Source: Verrucomicrobiota bacterium (GTDB lineage: Bacteria; Verrucomicrobiota; Verrucomicrobiia; Limisphaerales; JACRJY01). From it: a DNA stretch of 46,483 nt. A program made the translations under genes and the position numbers. A model generated the notes under the pieces. That model saw only the letters and a program-made list of their open reading frames with translations, had not been told where the DNA came from and made no database searches. How positions within the stretch are numbered: position 1 is the first letter of the stretch; each line of letters opens with the position of its first letter. Positions 1 to 6,821 of this stretch are shown here, in pieces. Where the stretch lies: contig JACRJY010000130.1 in assembly GCA_016235585.1 (NCBI GenBank), positions 1 to 46,483 on the forward strand, written 5' to 3'.

Positions 1-714
1 CACGACGATGTCGATCTGCTGGCCGACTGAGAGGACCTCGGAGGGGTGGGCGATGCGGCCCCAGGAAATGTCGCCCACGTGCAGCAGCCCGTCGACGCCG
101 CCCAGGTCCACGAAGGCGCCGAAATCGGTCAGGTTCTTGACCGTGCCCTTGCGGATGTCGCCCGGCACCATGTCGGAGAGGAGCTTCGCGCGCTTCTCGC
201 CGCGTTCCTGCTCGATGAGCTCGCGGCGGGAAAGGACGATGTTCTGGCGGTCCTGGTTGATTTTGACGACCTTGAAATCGTAATTGTTGCCGACGAAGAC
301 GGCGAGGTTCTTGGGCGGGATGATGTCGAGCTGCGACGCGGGCAGGAACGCCTCGACGCCGATGTTGACGATGAGGCCGCCCTTGACGATGGCCGTGACC
401 TTGCCGTTGATGGTGCCGCCCTCGTTGCAGATGGTGAGGATTTTGTCCCAGTTCTTCTTGAACTCCGCCTTTTCGCGGGAGAGGACGACCATGCCGTCCT
501 TGTCCTCGAGCTTCTCGATGAGCACGTCAATCTCGTCGCCGACCTTGACGGCCTTGATGTCCTCAAATTCGCCGGCGGAGATGACGCCCTCGCTCTTGTA
601 GCCGATGTCCACGAGGACTTCGCGGGGGCGGATTTCGATGATGTTGCCTTTGACGATTTCGCCGGCGGCGCAGCGTTTTTCGCTGTGCTTCAGGGCTTCA
701 GCCATGGTGAGCAT
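1..714 (-). CDS. rpsA: 30S ribosomal protein S1, N-terminal part (runs off left edge)
   Basis: Encodes the first 238 residues of ribosomal protein S1, the mRNA-binding protein of the small ribosomal subunit. The reading frame is open from the ATG at 714 to the window edge, so the C-terminal S1 domains are missing. Three S1 (OB-fold) repeats can be followed: one around EIVKGNIIEIRPREVLVDIG, one around INGKVTAIVKGGLIVNIGVE, and a third, closest to consensus, around IRKGTVKNLTDFGAFVDLGG followed by GLLHVGDISWGR. The start at 714 is favoured over the in-frame ATG at 705 because AGGA lies five bases upstream of it. The leader holds a perfect GC hairpin at 754-770. tRNA-Ser lies upstream on the same strand. 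The family assignment is firm; only the exact start is uncertain. Confidence 0.95.
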   Translation of the reverse strand, partial: MLTMAEALKHSEKRCAAGEIVKGNIIEIRPREVLVDIGYKSEGVISAGEFEDIKAVKVGDEIDVLIEKLEDKDGMVVLSREKAEFKKNWDKILTICNEGGTINGKVTAIVKGGLIVNIGVEAFLPASQLDIIPPKNLAVFVGNNYDFKVVKINQDRQNIVLSRRELIEQERGEKRAKLLSDMVPGDIRKGTVKNLTDFGAFVDLGGVDGLLHVGDISWGRIAHPSEVLSVGQQIDIVV

Positions 715-753
715 AATGATCCTGTGATGAACGGAACTGCGGGAGACTTGACA

Positions 754-770
754 CCCCGCAGATCGCGGGG
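754..770 (-). promoter_or_regulatory. GC hairpin in the rpsA leader
   Basis: A perfect six-base-pair stem, CCCCGC (754-759) with GCGGGG (765-770) around a five-base loop, lies about 40 bases upstream of the rpsA start. No T-run follows it on the minus strand, so it is not a simple terminator. In E. coli, S1 represses its own translation through structured leader hairpins. A similar role here is an inference from position only. Confidence 0.35.
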
Positions 771-969
771 CCTCGAAGGCTCCATTGCCTAACTACCGCG
801 TTGCGTGGCAACGGAGGTTGAAGGTTAGGTTGTTGGTTGACTGACGTTTCTCAGCCTTGATGAACATCCGCACACGCGGCGTTCAGGCGGGGGCGAGAGT
901 AGCGGGCAAAAGGCCGCTGGCAAGGGATTTTTGCGGGAATATCCCGGTCAAAGCCGCCGGGCGGCGGAC

Positions 970-1058
970 TGGCGGAGAGAGAGGGATTCGAACCCTCGGT
1001 GGGGATTAGCCACGCACGCTTTCCAGGCGTGTGCCTTAAACCACTCAGCCATCTCTCC
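970..1058 (-). tRNA. tRNA-Ser (anticodon GGA)
   Basis: An 89-base serine tRNA read on the minus strand. The acceptor stem is GGAGAGA (1058-1052) with TCTCTCC (980-974), followed by discriminator G (973) and an encoded CCA (972-970). The anticodon stem CACGC/GCGTG encloses loop CTGGAAA, giving anticodon GGA at 1024-1022, which reads UCC and UCU. A long class II variable arm (GTGG/CCAC) and the T-arm GAGGG-TTCGAAT-CCCTC are present, all typical of tRNA-Ser. Between this gene and the SRP RNA (1059-1266) I see no feature. Downstream, a GCCG/CGGC stem with a short T-run (about 953-965) may be a weak terminator. Confidence 0.97.
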
Positions 1059-1266
1059 AACCATCTTCAACGGCCCGCGCCGGAAACCGCGCGGGCCATG
1101 GGCGCTGTTCTTCGCACGGTTCCGCCGGGGCGGGCAAGCGGATTCGTCGCACCTGACCCCTCCACTGTCCATAAATTCGTAGCAACCCCAGTCTCCTTTG
1201 GAAAACGACAGGACTCTCCGCCGGAAATTCCTTGCCGCCCCCGTGCGGGCGCGGCTTAATCCCCGC

Positions 1267-1360
1267 GCCAGGGCCCGCGGAATGTTGACTTGCGAACCCC
1301 GCCAGGGCCGGAAGGCAGCAACGGCAGCCTGCTCGGCATCTGCCGCGGTCACCCTGGCAT
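1267..1360 (+). ncRNA. ffs: Small bacterial signal recognition particle RNA (4.5S type)
   Basis: The RNA scaffold of the signal recognition particle, which pairs with Ffh to target membrane and exported proteins. The apical part is diagnostic: a GGAA tetraloop closed by C-G pairs (GGCCGGAAGGC) followed by AGCA of the asymmetric Ffh-binding loop. The outer ends pair exactly: GCCAGGG (1267-1273) with CCCTGGC (1352-1358), and the adjacent CCGCGG with CCGCGG. The size of about 94 bases fits the short type lacking the Alu domain. It lies between tRNA-Ser and dnaX, as the SRP RNA does in Bacillus. The ends are inferred from pairing and may be off by a few bases. Confidence 0.9.
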
Positions 1361-1372
1361 TCTCGAAAATTG

Positions 1373-1454
1373 TGAAGGACGAGGGATGAAGGATGAAAAA
1401 CACCGCGCGCCGGGAAGTTTTTCCTTCATAATTCATCCTTCATAATTCATCCTT
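1373..1454. repeat. Foldback repeat between the SRP RNA gene and dnaX
   Basis: The right arm is a tandem 14-base repeat, CCTTCATAATTCAT at 1423-1436 and again at 1437-1450, plus a partial third copy. The left arm carries ATGAAGGATGAA (1386-1397), the exact inverse of TTCATCCTTCAT (1432-1443). The arms flank a GC-rich spacer of about 34 bases. It ends eight bases before the dnaX GTG, so the dnaX leader RNA could fold through it. Its architecture matches the elements at 4106, 25321 and 45155. Confidence 0.75.
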
Positions 1455-1461
1455 CCCCGCC

Positions 1462-3255
1462 GTGAGTTATCAAGTCATCGCCCGCAAATACCGCCCGCAG
1501 CGGTTCGACGACGTCGTCGGCCAGGAGCACGTCTCGCAGACGCTCGCCAACGCCATCGCCGCCGGGCGCATCGCGCACGCCTATCTTTTCTGCGGGCCGC
1601 GCGGCACGGGCAAGACCACGCTCGCGCGCATCTTCGCCAAGGCGCTCAACTGCACCGGCGGCCCGAAGGCCGACTTCGACGTGGCCGACCCGAAGTGCGT
1701 GGAAATCGCCGAGGGCCGCTCGCTCGACGTGATGGAGATTGACGGCGCGAGCAACAACGGCGTCGAGCAGGTGCGCGAGTTGCGTGAGACCTGCCAATAC
1801 TCTCCCGCCAGCGCGAAGTTCAAAATCTACATCATTGACGAAGTCCATATGCTCTCCACGGCGGCGTTCAATGCGCTGCTCAAGACGCTGGAGGAACCGC
1901 CCGCGCACGTGAAGTTCATGTTCGCGACGACCGACCCGGAGAAGGTGCTGCCGACGATTCTCTCGCGCTGCCAGCGCTTTGACCTGCGGCGCATCCCGGC
2001 GGCGCTCATCGTCAAGCAGCTCGCGCATATCGCCGGGCAGGAGGGCGTGAAGATTGACGATGCCGCGCTCCACGCCATCGCGCGCGGCGCGGACGGCGGA
2101 ATGCGCGACGCCGAGAGCACGCTGGATCAGCTCATCAGCTTTTGCGGCAATGAAATCACCGAGCCGGACGTGCTCTCCATGTTCGGCCTCGTGGCGCGCG
2201 GGCAGATTCTCTCGCTGTCCAATGCCCTGCTCACCGGCGACATCGAGACCGCCCTGCGCGAATTGAACGACCTCGCAAAAAACGGCAAAGACCTCGGACG
2301 TCTGCTCGGTGATTTGCTGAACCACTTTCGCAACCTGCTCATCTTCCAAGTCTCGCGCGGCGATTTAAAGCTGCTGGAAGTCTCCGAGATTGAAGGGGCC
2401 GCGCTCGCCGAGCAGTCCAAGCTCGCCGCCACCGACGCACTCACGCGCATCCTCGAAGTGCTGACCGAGAGCGAGGGCCGCCTGCGCGACGCCGCGTCGA
2501 AGAAAATCATGCTCGAAGTCGCGCTGCTCAAGGCCGTGCAGGCCCGCAACGCCGTGCCGCTCGACGCCGTGCTCAAGCGGCTGCAACAGTTGCGCGGCGA
2601 TAGTGGCAGCAGTGGGACAGGCGTCTCGCCTGTCTCGCCGGGCACTTCGCCCGCCACGGGAGGGACGCGTTCCACCGCGTCCCCGTCTTCGTCGTTTGCA
2701 ACGAGGCCAGAGCCTGCGAGGAATCCCACTCCAGCCTCCGCCACCTCCGCGATGGCGTTCGCCGAAACCGCCACGCCTTCAATTCCTGCTGGCGGCGGTT
2801 CGGAGTTGGAACAACTTTGGGCGCGGCTGATCGAAGCCGTGGGCCGCGCGAGCGCGTTCACGAAAAGTTATTTGATCGAGGCCCACCCGGTGTCCCTCGC
2901 GAAAAATGTGCTGACCATCGGCTTCGACCCGGAGTTCGCCGACCATCTTGCCCTCGTGGACAACGCGAAGAACCACGCGCTGCTCCAGACCAAGCTCGCC
3001 GAACTCGGCCACCACGGCGCGATGGTGAAGTTCATCCAGGCCGAAGCGCCGGACACCCGCGGTGCGCCACCCGCGCCCGCGCCTGCCCCTGCTCCTGCGG
3101 CTTCCGCGCCCGGCCCGGCGAAACCCGCCGCGCCTTCACCCGCCAAGGCCAAGCTGGAATCCGCGCCGTTCAACAAGGAAGATTTCAAAAACGACCCACT
3201 CATCAAAAAAGCTCTCGAAGTTTTCAAAGGCCAGATCGTGGACGTGCGAGCGTGA
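1462..3255 (+). CDS. dnaX: DNA polymerase III subunit gamma/tau
   Basis: ATPase subunit of the DNA polymerase III clamp loader, 597 residues. The AAA+ domain has Walker A GPRGTGKT (residues 45-52), Walker B with DE at 126-127, and the SRC motif (168-170) carrying the arginine finger. After domain III a low-complexity Pro/Ala/Ser linker begins near residue 380, then comes a tau-like C-terminal domain. The start is GTG at 1462. Two oddities stand out. The zinc module, usually four Cys, retains only C64 and C79. Residues about 385-407 are encoded by a three-hairpin palindromic repeat inserted in frame. It heads a dnaX - insert gene - ybaB - recR run. No programmed frameshift site of the E. coli type was found. 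Confidence 0.97.
   Translation: MSYQVIARKYRPQRFDDVVGQEHVSQTLANAIAAGRIAHAYLFCGPRGTGKTTLARIFAKALNCTGGPKADFDVADPKCVEIAEGRSLDVMEIDGASNNGVEQVRELRETCQYSPASAKFKIYIIDEVHMLSTAAFNALLKTLEEPPAHVKFMFATTDPEKVLPTILSRCQRFDLRRIPAALIVKQLAHIAGQEGVKIDDAALHAIARGADGGMRDAESTLDQLISFCGNEITEPDVLSMFGLVARGQILSLSNALLTGDIETALRELNDLAKNGKDLGRLLGDLLNHFRNLLIFQVSRGDLKLLEVSEIEGAALAEQSKLAATDALTRILEVLTESEGRLRDAASKKIMLEVALLKAVQARNAVPLDAVLKRLQQLRGDSGSSGTGVSPVSPGTSPATGGTRSTASPSSSFATRPEPARNPTPASATSAMAFAETATPSIPAGGGSELEQLWARLIEAVGRASAFTKSYLIEAHPVSLAKNVLTIGFDPEFADHLALVDNAKNHALLQTKLAELGHHGAMVKFIQAEAPDTRGAPPAPAPAPAPAASAPGPAKPAAPSPAKAKLESAPFNKEDFKNDPLIKKALEVFKGQIVDVRA
2616..2683. repeat. Three-hairpin palindromic element translated inside dnaX
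   Basis: Three consecutive perfect hairpins: GACAGGCG/CGCCTGTC (2616-2623 with 2627-2634), CGGGC/GCCCG (2639-2643 with 2649-2653), and GGGACGCG/CGCGTCCC (2662-2669 with 2676-2683). The stretch stays open in the dnaX frame and encodes a GTGVSPVSPGTSPATG-type peptide in the linker. Peptides of the TGVSPV type recur in unrelated verrucomicrobial proteins (from memory), which suggests a mobile palindrome able to insert in frame. The core resembles the GGCGTCCCGCC palindromes at 26792-26889. Confidence 0.7.
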
Positions 3256-3293
3256 AGTTTGCGGCACACAATTCAGGCATGATTTCTCATAAT

Positions 3294-3740
3294 ATGAAAA
3301 CGGTCTTTGTCGTCATGCATGAATACTTCTGGGTTAACCACGATGAAGAAAAAATGATTGGAGTCTATGCGACACGATCAGAAGCTGAAAATGCGGTTTC
3401 AAGAGCACGGCAGCTCCCGGGCTTTGTTAACTGGCCCGAGGGTTTTAGCATCGACGAATACGAATTAGGCCAAGACCATTGGACCAGTGGCTTTGCAACA
3501 ATGGTGAACATTCTTGTTCCTACAAATCATCTGGACAAAAGGTATGTTGGCGCATCAACAGCGTGGCACCCTGGCGATTTGTATGAAATCTGCACACTTG
3601 ACGATGATGTAGAAGCTGCTGCTTGTCACTTCGCAGTCGGCAACATCGTAAGATGCAAAGAACAAGATGTTGATGGTGTAGGTCGCGCCCTTGTTGCGAC
3701 GGAATTGATCAAATCACGCGCCACTAACGCCACCGTTTAG
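3294..3740 (+). CDS. Small DUF7336-like protein of unknown function
   Basis: A 148-residue protein with no recognised catalytic motif. The first half reads like the DUF7336 family of small soluble proteins: it opens with a VFVVMHEY-type strand, then IGVYATRSEAENAV, then a PGF...PEGFSIDEYEL...DHW signature. This family link is from memory. The second half (from about MVNILVPTNHLD) has no assignment. An in-frame ATG at 3279 would add five residues, and no convincing ribosome site decides between the starts. The gene is visibly lower in GC and has A/T-rich codons compared with dnaX and ybaB on either side, which suggests a later insertion into the dnaX-ybaB-recR run. The 49 bases before ybaB are AT-rich. 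Confidence 0.75.
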   Translation: MKTVFVVMHEYFWVNHDEEKMIGVYATRSEAENAVSRARQLPGFVNWPEGFSIDEYELGQDHWTSGFATMVNILVPTNHLDKRYVGASTAWHPGDLYEICTLDDDVEAAACHFAVGNIVRCKEQDVDGVGRALVATELIKSRATNATV

Positions 3741-3789
3741 CAAAACACATTCAGATTCTTTTTTCACTAAAACCAAGTAACACAATTTT

Positions 3790-4098
3790 ATGTCGAGCAT
3801 CGGAAAACTCATGAAGCAGGCGCAGCGGATGCAGCAGCAGATCGAACAAATCCAGGCCGGCCTCGCCGCGCGCACCGTCGAGGCCACCAGCGGCGGCGGC
3901 GTGGTCAAGGTCATCGCCAAGTGCGACGGCTCGCTCGCCGCCATCAAGATTGACCCGCAGGCCGTGAACCCGGCGGACACCGAGCTGCTGCAAGACCTCG
4001 TCCTCACCGCCGCGAACAACGCGCTCGCGCAGGCCAAGGAGATCTCCAACCAGGAGATGGGCAAGGCCACGCAGGGCTTCAGCCTGCCGGGGATGTGA
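3790..4098 (+). CDS. ybaB: YbaB/EbfC family nucleoid-associated protein
   Basis: A 102-residue DNA-binding protein of the YbaB/EbfC family, which forms dimers that bind DNA and is usually encoded between dnaX and recR. The N-terminus MSSIGKLMKQAQRMQQQIEQ is the typical long helix. The central GGGVVKVIAKCDGSLAAIKI strand pair and the C-terminal helix ending near GFSLPGM match the family. Length is normal. It is transcribed with dnaX and recR; a 14-4-4-type foldback repeat fills the 110-base gap to recR. No oddities in the coding sequence. Confidence 0.95.
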   Translation: MSSIGKLMKQAQRMQQQIEQIQAGLAARTVEATSGGGVVKVIAKCDGSLAAIKIDPQAVNPADTELLQDLVLTAANNALAQAKEISNQEMGKATQGFSLPGM

Positions 4099-4105
4099 AC
4101 AAAAT

Positions 4106-4200
4106 GAATTCAGGAGTCAGAATCCAGAATTCAGAATGAGCCAACTCCCTGCCAACACGCTCTGCAAATTCTGGATTCTGGATTCTGGATTCTGGATTCT
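4106..4200. repeat. Foldback heptamer repeat between ybaB and recR
   Basis: The right arm is four exact tandem copies of the heptamer ATTCTGG (4168-4195) plus ATTCT. The left arm, CAGAATCCAGAATTCAGAAT (4118-4137), is the same heptamer in inverse orientation with one variant base. A unique spacer of about 30 bases separates the arms. The transcript could form a stem of about 20 base pairs just before the recR GTG at 4209. Confidence 0.8.
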
Positions 4201-4208
4201 TTCTTGAA

Positions 4209-4811
4209 GTGTCTTCCCTTCCCGAACCCCTCACCATGCTCATCGCCGCGCTGGGCAAGCTGCCCGGCATCGGCCCGCGCTCGGCGGAACGGCTCGCGCT
4301 GCACCTCGTGCAGACCGACACCGACGTCGTGCGCCAGCTCGCGCAGGCGCTCCTCACCGCGCGTGAGCGCATCCAGCTCTGCCGTGTCTGCGGCGCGCTG
4401 ACCGAGCGGCAGCCGTGCGCGATTTGCGACGACACCCGGCGCGATGCCGCGCTCGTCTGTCTTGTTGAGCGCGCCACGGACATCTTGAGCATCGAGAAGT
4501 CCGGCACGTATCACGGAAAATTTCACGTGCTCGGCGGAAAAATTTCCCCGCTAAACGGCGTCGGGCCGGAGGATTTGCGGATTGCGGAACTCGAAGCGCG
4601 CTTCGCCACCGAGCCGGTCAAGGAAGTCATCCTCGCGCTCGGCACCGACGTGGAGGGCGACGCCACCGGCCACTACCTGGCGAAGCGGCTGGCGGCCAAG
4701 GGCGTGAAGGTCAGCCGCATCGCCCACGGCCTGCCGGCGGGCAGCGGACTGGAGTTCGCCGATGAACTCACTTTGAGTCGTGCGCTGGAAGGCCGGCGGG
4801 AGATTCAATAG
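4209..4811 (+). CDS. recR: Recombination mediator protein RecR
   Basis: RecR, the ring-forming partner of RecO/RecF that loads RecA at gaps; 200 residues, normal length. Residues 10-35 (LIAALGKLPGIGPRSAERLA) form the helix-hairpin-helix. A four-Cys zinc finger follows at C58, C61, C70 and C73. The Toprim domain starts near residue 82 (VCLVERATDILSIEKSG) and includes the GGKISPLNGVGPEDL motif; the C-terminal Walker-B-like region ends with SRIAHGLPAGSGLEFADE-type residues. The start is GTG at 4209, directly after the heptamer repeat, with no clear ribosome site. Together with dnaX and ybaB it forms the usual replication/repair gene run. Confidence 0.96.
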   Translation: MSSLPEPLTMLIAALGKLPGIGPRSAERLALHLVQTDTDVVRQLAQALLTARERIQLCRVCGALTERQPCAICDDTRRDAALVCLVERATDILSIEKSGTYHGKFHVLGGKISPLNGVGPEDLRIAELEARFATEPVKEVILALGTDVEGDATGHYLAKRLAAKGVKVSRIAHGLPAGSGLEFADELTLSRALEGRREIQ

Positions 4812-4838
4812 CCACGAAATGGCGCAGAAGGCGCAGAA
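4812..4838. repeat. Short 9-base tandem repeat
   Basis: GGCGCAGAA occurs twice in tandem (4821-4829, 4830-4838), preceded by CCACGAAAT, just upstream of the HAD gene start. It resembles one arm of the foldback repeats elsewhere in the window, with no partner arm nearby. It may be a degenerate half-element. Confidence 0.4.
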
Positions 4839-4845
4839 ATATTTC

Positions 4846-5457
4846 ATGCCCAAACCACCCGCCATCGTTTTCGACCTGGGCAAGGTGCTCGTGGACTTCG
4901 ACTACGGCATCAACGCCCGGCGGCTGGCGGCACACAGCCGCTGCAGCGCGGACGAAATCCGCCACGCGCTCGACCAGTCCGCGCTGCTGCACCGCTACGA
5001 GTCCGGCCAGCTGACCACGGCGGCGTTTTTCGACGAGATGCGCGCGGCCATCGGCTACACGGGCGGCTTTGCGGAGTTCTGCCGCATCTTCGGCGACATC
5101 TTCACGGCGATTGAGCCGATGATTGACCTGCACGCCCGACTGCGCGTGGCGGATTTTTCCACTTACATTTTCTCCAACACGAACGAACTGGCCATCCGCC
5201 ACATCCGCGAGAATTTCCCGTTCTTCGCCGGGTTCGATGACTTCATTTTCTCCTTCGAGCACGGCGCGATGAAGCCGGAATTGAAGCTGTATGAAGTCGT
5301 TGAACAGCGCACGGGCCGGCGCGGCGCGGAGCTGCTCTACATAGACGACCGCCAGGAGAACATCGCCACCGCCCGCCCGCGCGGCTGGCAGACCATCCTG
5401 CACGAGACGCCGGAGAAAACCCGTGCGGCACTGCGAACACTGGGACTGGAAGTTTGA
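4846..5457 (+). CDS. HAD-superfamily hydrolase (YihX-like)
   Basis: A 203-residue haloacid-dehalogenase-superfamily hydrolase, probably a phosphatase. Motif I is VFDLGKVLVDFD with nucleophile Asp10; a Gly sits two residues later, as in the YihX group (glucose-1-phosphate phosphatase in E. coli). Motif II is IFSNTN, motif III the Lys of GAMKPE, and motif IV YIDDR with the metal-binding Asp pair. The helical cap lies between motifs I and II. The ATG at 4846 is chosen because it starts seven residues before the motif I strand; an upstream extension would run through recR and the small repeat. The substrate cannot be told from sequence. Confidence 0.88.
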   Translation: MPKPPAIVFDLGKVLVDFDYGINARRLAAHSRCSADEIRHALDQSALLHRYESGQLTTAAFFDEMRAAIGYTGGFAEFCRIFGDIFTAIEPMIDLHARLRVADFSTYIFSNTNELAIRHIRENFPFFAGFDDFIFSFEHGAMKPELKLYEVVEQRTGRRGAELLYIDDRQENIATARPRGWQTILHETPEKTRAALRTLGLEV

Positions 5458-5522
5458 GCGGCGTCCGCCGGTGAATAGGCGCTTTCCTCCGCCAGTCGAG
5501 TAGGGTAACAAGGCCCGTGCAA

Positions 5523-5999
5523 ATGAAATTCAACCGCTGTGTTTTCGTCCTCGCCCTGCTGCTGGCCGCGAGCCTCGCGCCCGGCTGCGGCGATTCCCAT
5601 CAATCCGGCGGCGGCACCGCGCACAAGCACCATCACGAACCGCCGCACGGCGGCACGGGCGTCACCCTGGGCGATGAGGAGTTCCATCTGGAATTCGTCC
5701 TCGACGCCGCCACCGGCCGGATCCAGGCCTACGTCTTGAGCGCGCACATGGCGGGTTTCGTCCGCCTCGCCGCCGAGTCGTTTGAGGTCACGGCCACGGT
5801 GGACGGCAGGGCGGAGACGCTGGTGTTCAAGGCCGTGACCAACCACGCCACCGGCGAGCGGCCCGGCGACACGTCGGAATTCGAGGCACAGGCGGCGTGG
5901 CTCAAGACGGCAAAAATCTTCGATGCAATGTTGAAAAACCTCACGATTCGCGGTAAATCCTACGACAGCGTCCCGTTCAGCTTTCCCAAGGGTAATTGA
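5523..5999 (+). CDS. His-rich putative lipoprotein
   Basis: A 158-residue exported protein. The N-terminus has basic residues, a hydrophobic stretch (CVFVLALLLAASLA) and PGCGDS, so Cys is probably the lipidated residue, though the lipobox is not ideal. Directly after it comes a metal-ligand-like segment, HKHHHEPPHGG. The rest is a single small domain beginning GVTLGDEEFHLEFVLDAATG and ending near YDSVPFSFPKGN. I do not recognise a catalytic family. ATG 5523 is preferred to GTG 5517 because AAGG is better spaced from it. It sits 23 bases before the DUF3299 gene, with which it is probably co-transcribed. A role in periplasmic metal handling is speculation from the His cluster. Confidence 0.75.
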   Translation: MKFNRCVFVLALLLAASLAPGCGDSHQSGGGTAHKHHHEPPHGGTGVTLGDEEFHLEFVLDAATGRIQAYVLSAHMAGFVRLAAESFEVTATVDGRAETLVFKAVTNHATGERPGDTSEFEAQAAWLKTAKIFDAMLKNLTIRGKSYDSVPFSFPKGN

Positions 6000-6022
6000 A
6001 CCGGGCTGCATCGAATCATTTT

Positions 6023-6652
6023 ATGAAGACAAAACGGTTAAGCACCTGGCTACTGACGCTGGCGGTCTTGGCGCTGGTCGCCGCCGATGCGATGGCGCAG
6101 GCAAACAAATCTGCCACGGCCGTGCGCGGCCAGCCCATCAAGCCGCTGGAAGCCAAGCCGGTCACGCCCGCCACGAACGCCCCCGCTCCGCCCGCGCCAT
6201 CTGCCACTTCTGCCGAAGCTAGGGACGGGGATTTTCTGGTGCTCGGCTTCGACAAGCTCGCGGCGTTCAACTACGACGTTCCCGATGAAAGCACGAACGC
6301 CACGAACAAGGTCGAGACCGCGAAGGCCCCTGACCAGATTCCCGCCACCATCCGCGCGCTGGACAGGCAGCGCGTCGCGCTCAAGGGCTTCATGCTGCCG
6401 CTCAAAGTCGAGGGCGGCCTCATCACCGAGCTGCTCATCATGCGCGACCAGTCCATGTGCTGCTACGGCTCGGTGCCAAAGATCAACGAGTGGGTGAGCG
6501 TGAAGATGACCGGCAAGGGCGTGAAGCCCATCATGGATCAGGCCGTGACGCTCTACGGCAAGCTCAAGGTCGGCGAAGTCCGCGAGAACGGCTACCTCGT
6601 CGGCATCTACGAGATGGACGGCGAGAAAATGTCCGGCCCGGTGGATTTGTAA
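6023..6652 (+). CDS. DUF3299 domain protein, exported
   Basis: A 209-residue exported protein. A Sec signal (MKTKRLSTWLLTLAVLALVA then ADAMAQA) is followed by an Ala/Pro-rich spacer and, from about residue 60, a DUF3299-type domain: FLVLGFDKLAAFNY, then DRQRVALKGFMLPLK, the signature LLIMRDQSMCCYGSVPKINEW and VKMTGKGVKPIMDQ, and a final VGIYEMDG strand. The paired Cys in MCCYG is the conserved core of the family. Function is unknown; the fold is often described as OB-like and the proteins occur in the envelope. It follows the His-rich lipoprotein closely. The ATG at 6023 gives the cleanest signal peptide. Confidence 0.85.
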   Translation: MKTKRLSTWLLTLAVLALVAADAMAQANKSATAVRGQPIKPLEAKPVTPATNAPAPPAPSATSAEARDGDFLVLGFDKLAAFNYDVPDESTNATNKVETAKAPDQIPATIRALDRQRVALKGFMLPLKVEGGLITELLIMRDQSMCCYGSVPKINEWVSVKMTGKGVKPIMDQAVTLYGKLKVGEVRENGYLVGIYEMDGEKMSGPVDL

Positions 6653-6719
6653 ATTTTAGATTCCACGACACCCCGATGCATCCGCAAAGCCTCACCTCGC
6701 CATACCCGGCCCGTGAATC

Positions 6720-6791
6720 GGAGCGCCGGGCATTGCCCGGCTGGGCGGTGGACGCCAACGCTTCCACTGGCCGAGCAATGCTCGGCGCTCC
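6720..6791. repeat. Nested cruciform repeat
   Basis: The outer arms GGAGCGCCGGGCATTGCCCG+G (6720-6740) and CCGAGCAATGCTCGGCGCTC+C (6771-6791) are inverse copies, matching at 19 of 21 positions. Each arm is also a perfect hairpin by itself (CCGGGC-att-GCCCGG and CCGAGC-aat-GCTCGG). The centre forms a third hairpin (GTGGA 6748-6752 with TCCAC 6763-6767). The element fills most of the gap between the DUF3299 and ThuA-like genes and has no coding potential of its own. Confidence 0.75.
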
Positions 6792-6821
6792 GTCTACCGC
6801 CTCAACTCAAACCAACCAACC

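Noticed and set aside
3205..3215. AAAAAAG run near the 3' end of dnaX as a frameshift site for making gamma
   Set aside because: The run is read as ATC AAA AAA GCT, so the A-AAA-AAG slippery order is out of frame, and it lies too close to the stop to make a gamma-like form.
2817..3278. N-terminal extension of the small DUF7336-like gene into dnaX
   Set aside because: The frame is open but overlaps the dnaX coding region in another frame; family resemblance starts at 3294.
4168..4200. ATTCTGG array as a CRISPR
   Set aside because: Units are seven bases, directly adjacent and without spacers; no cas gene is present.
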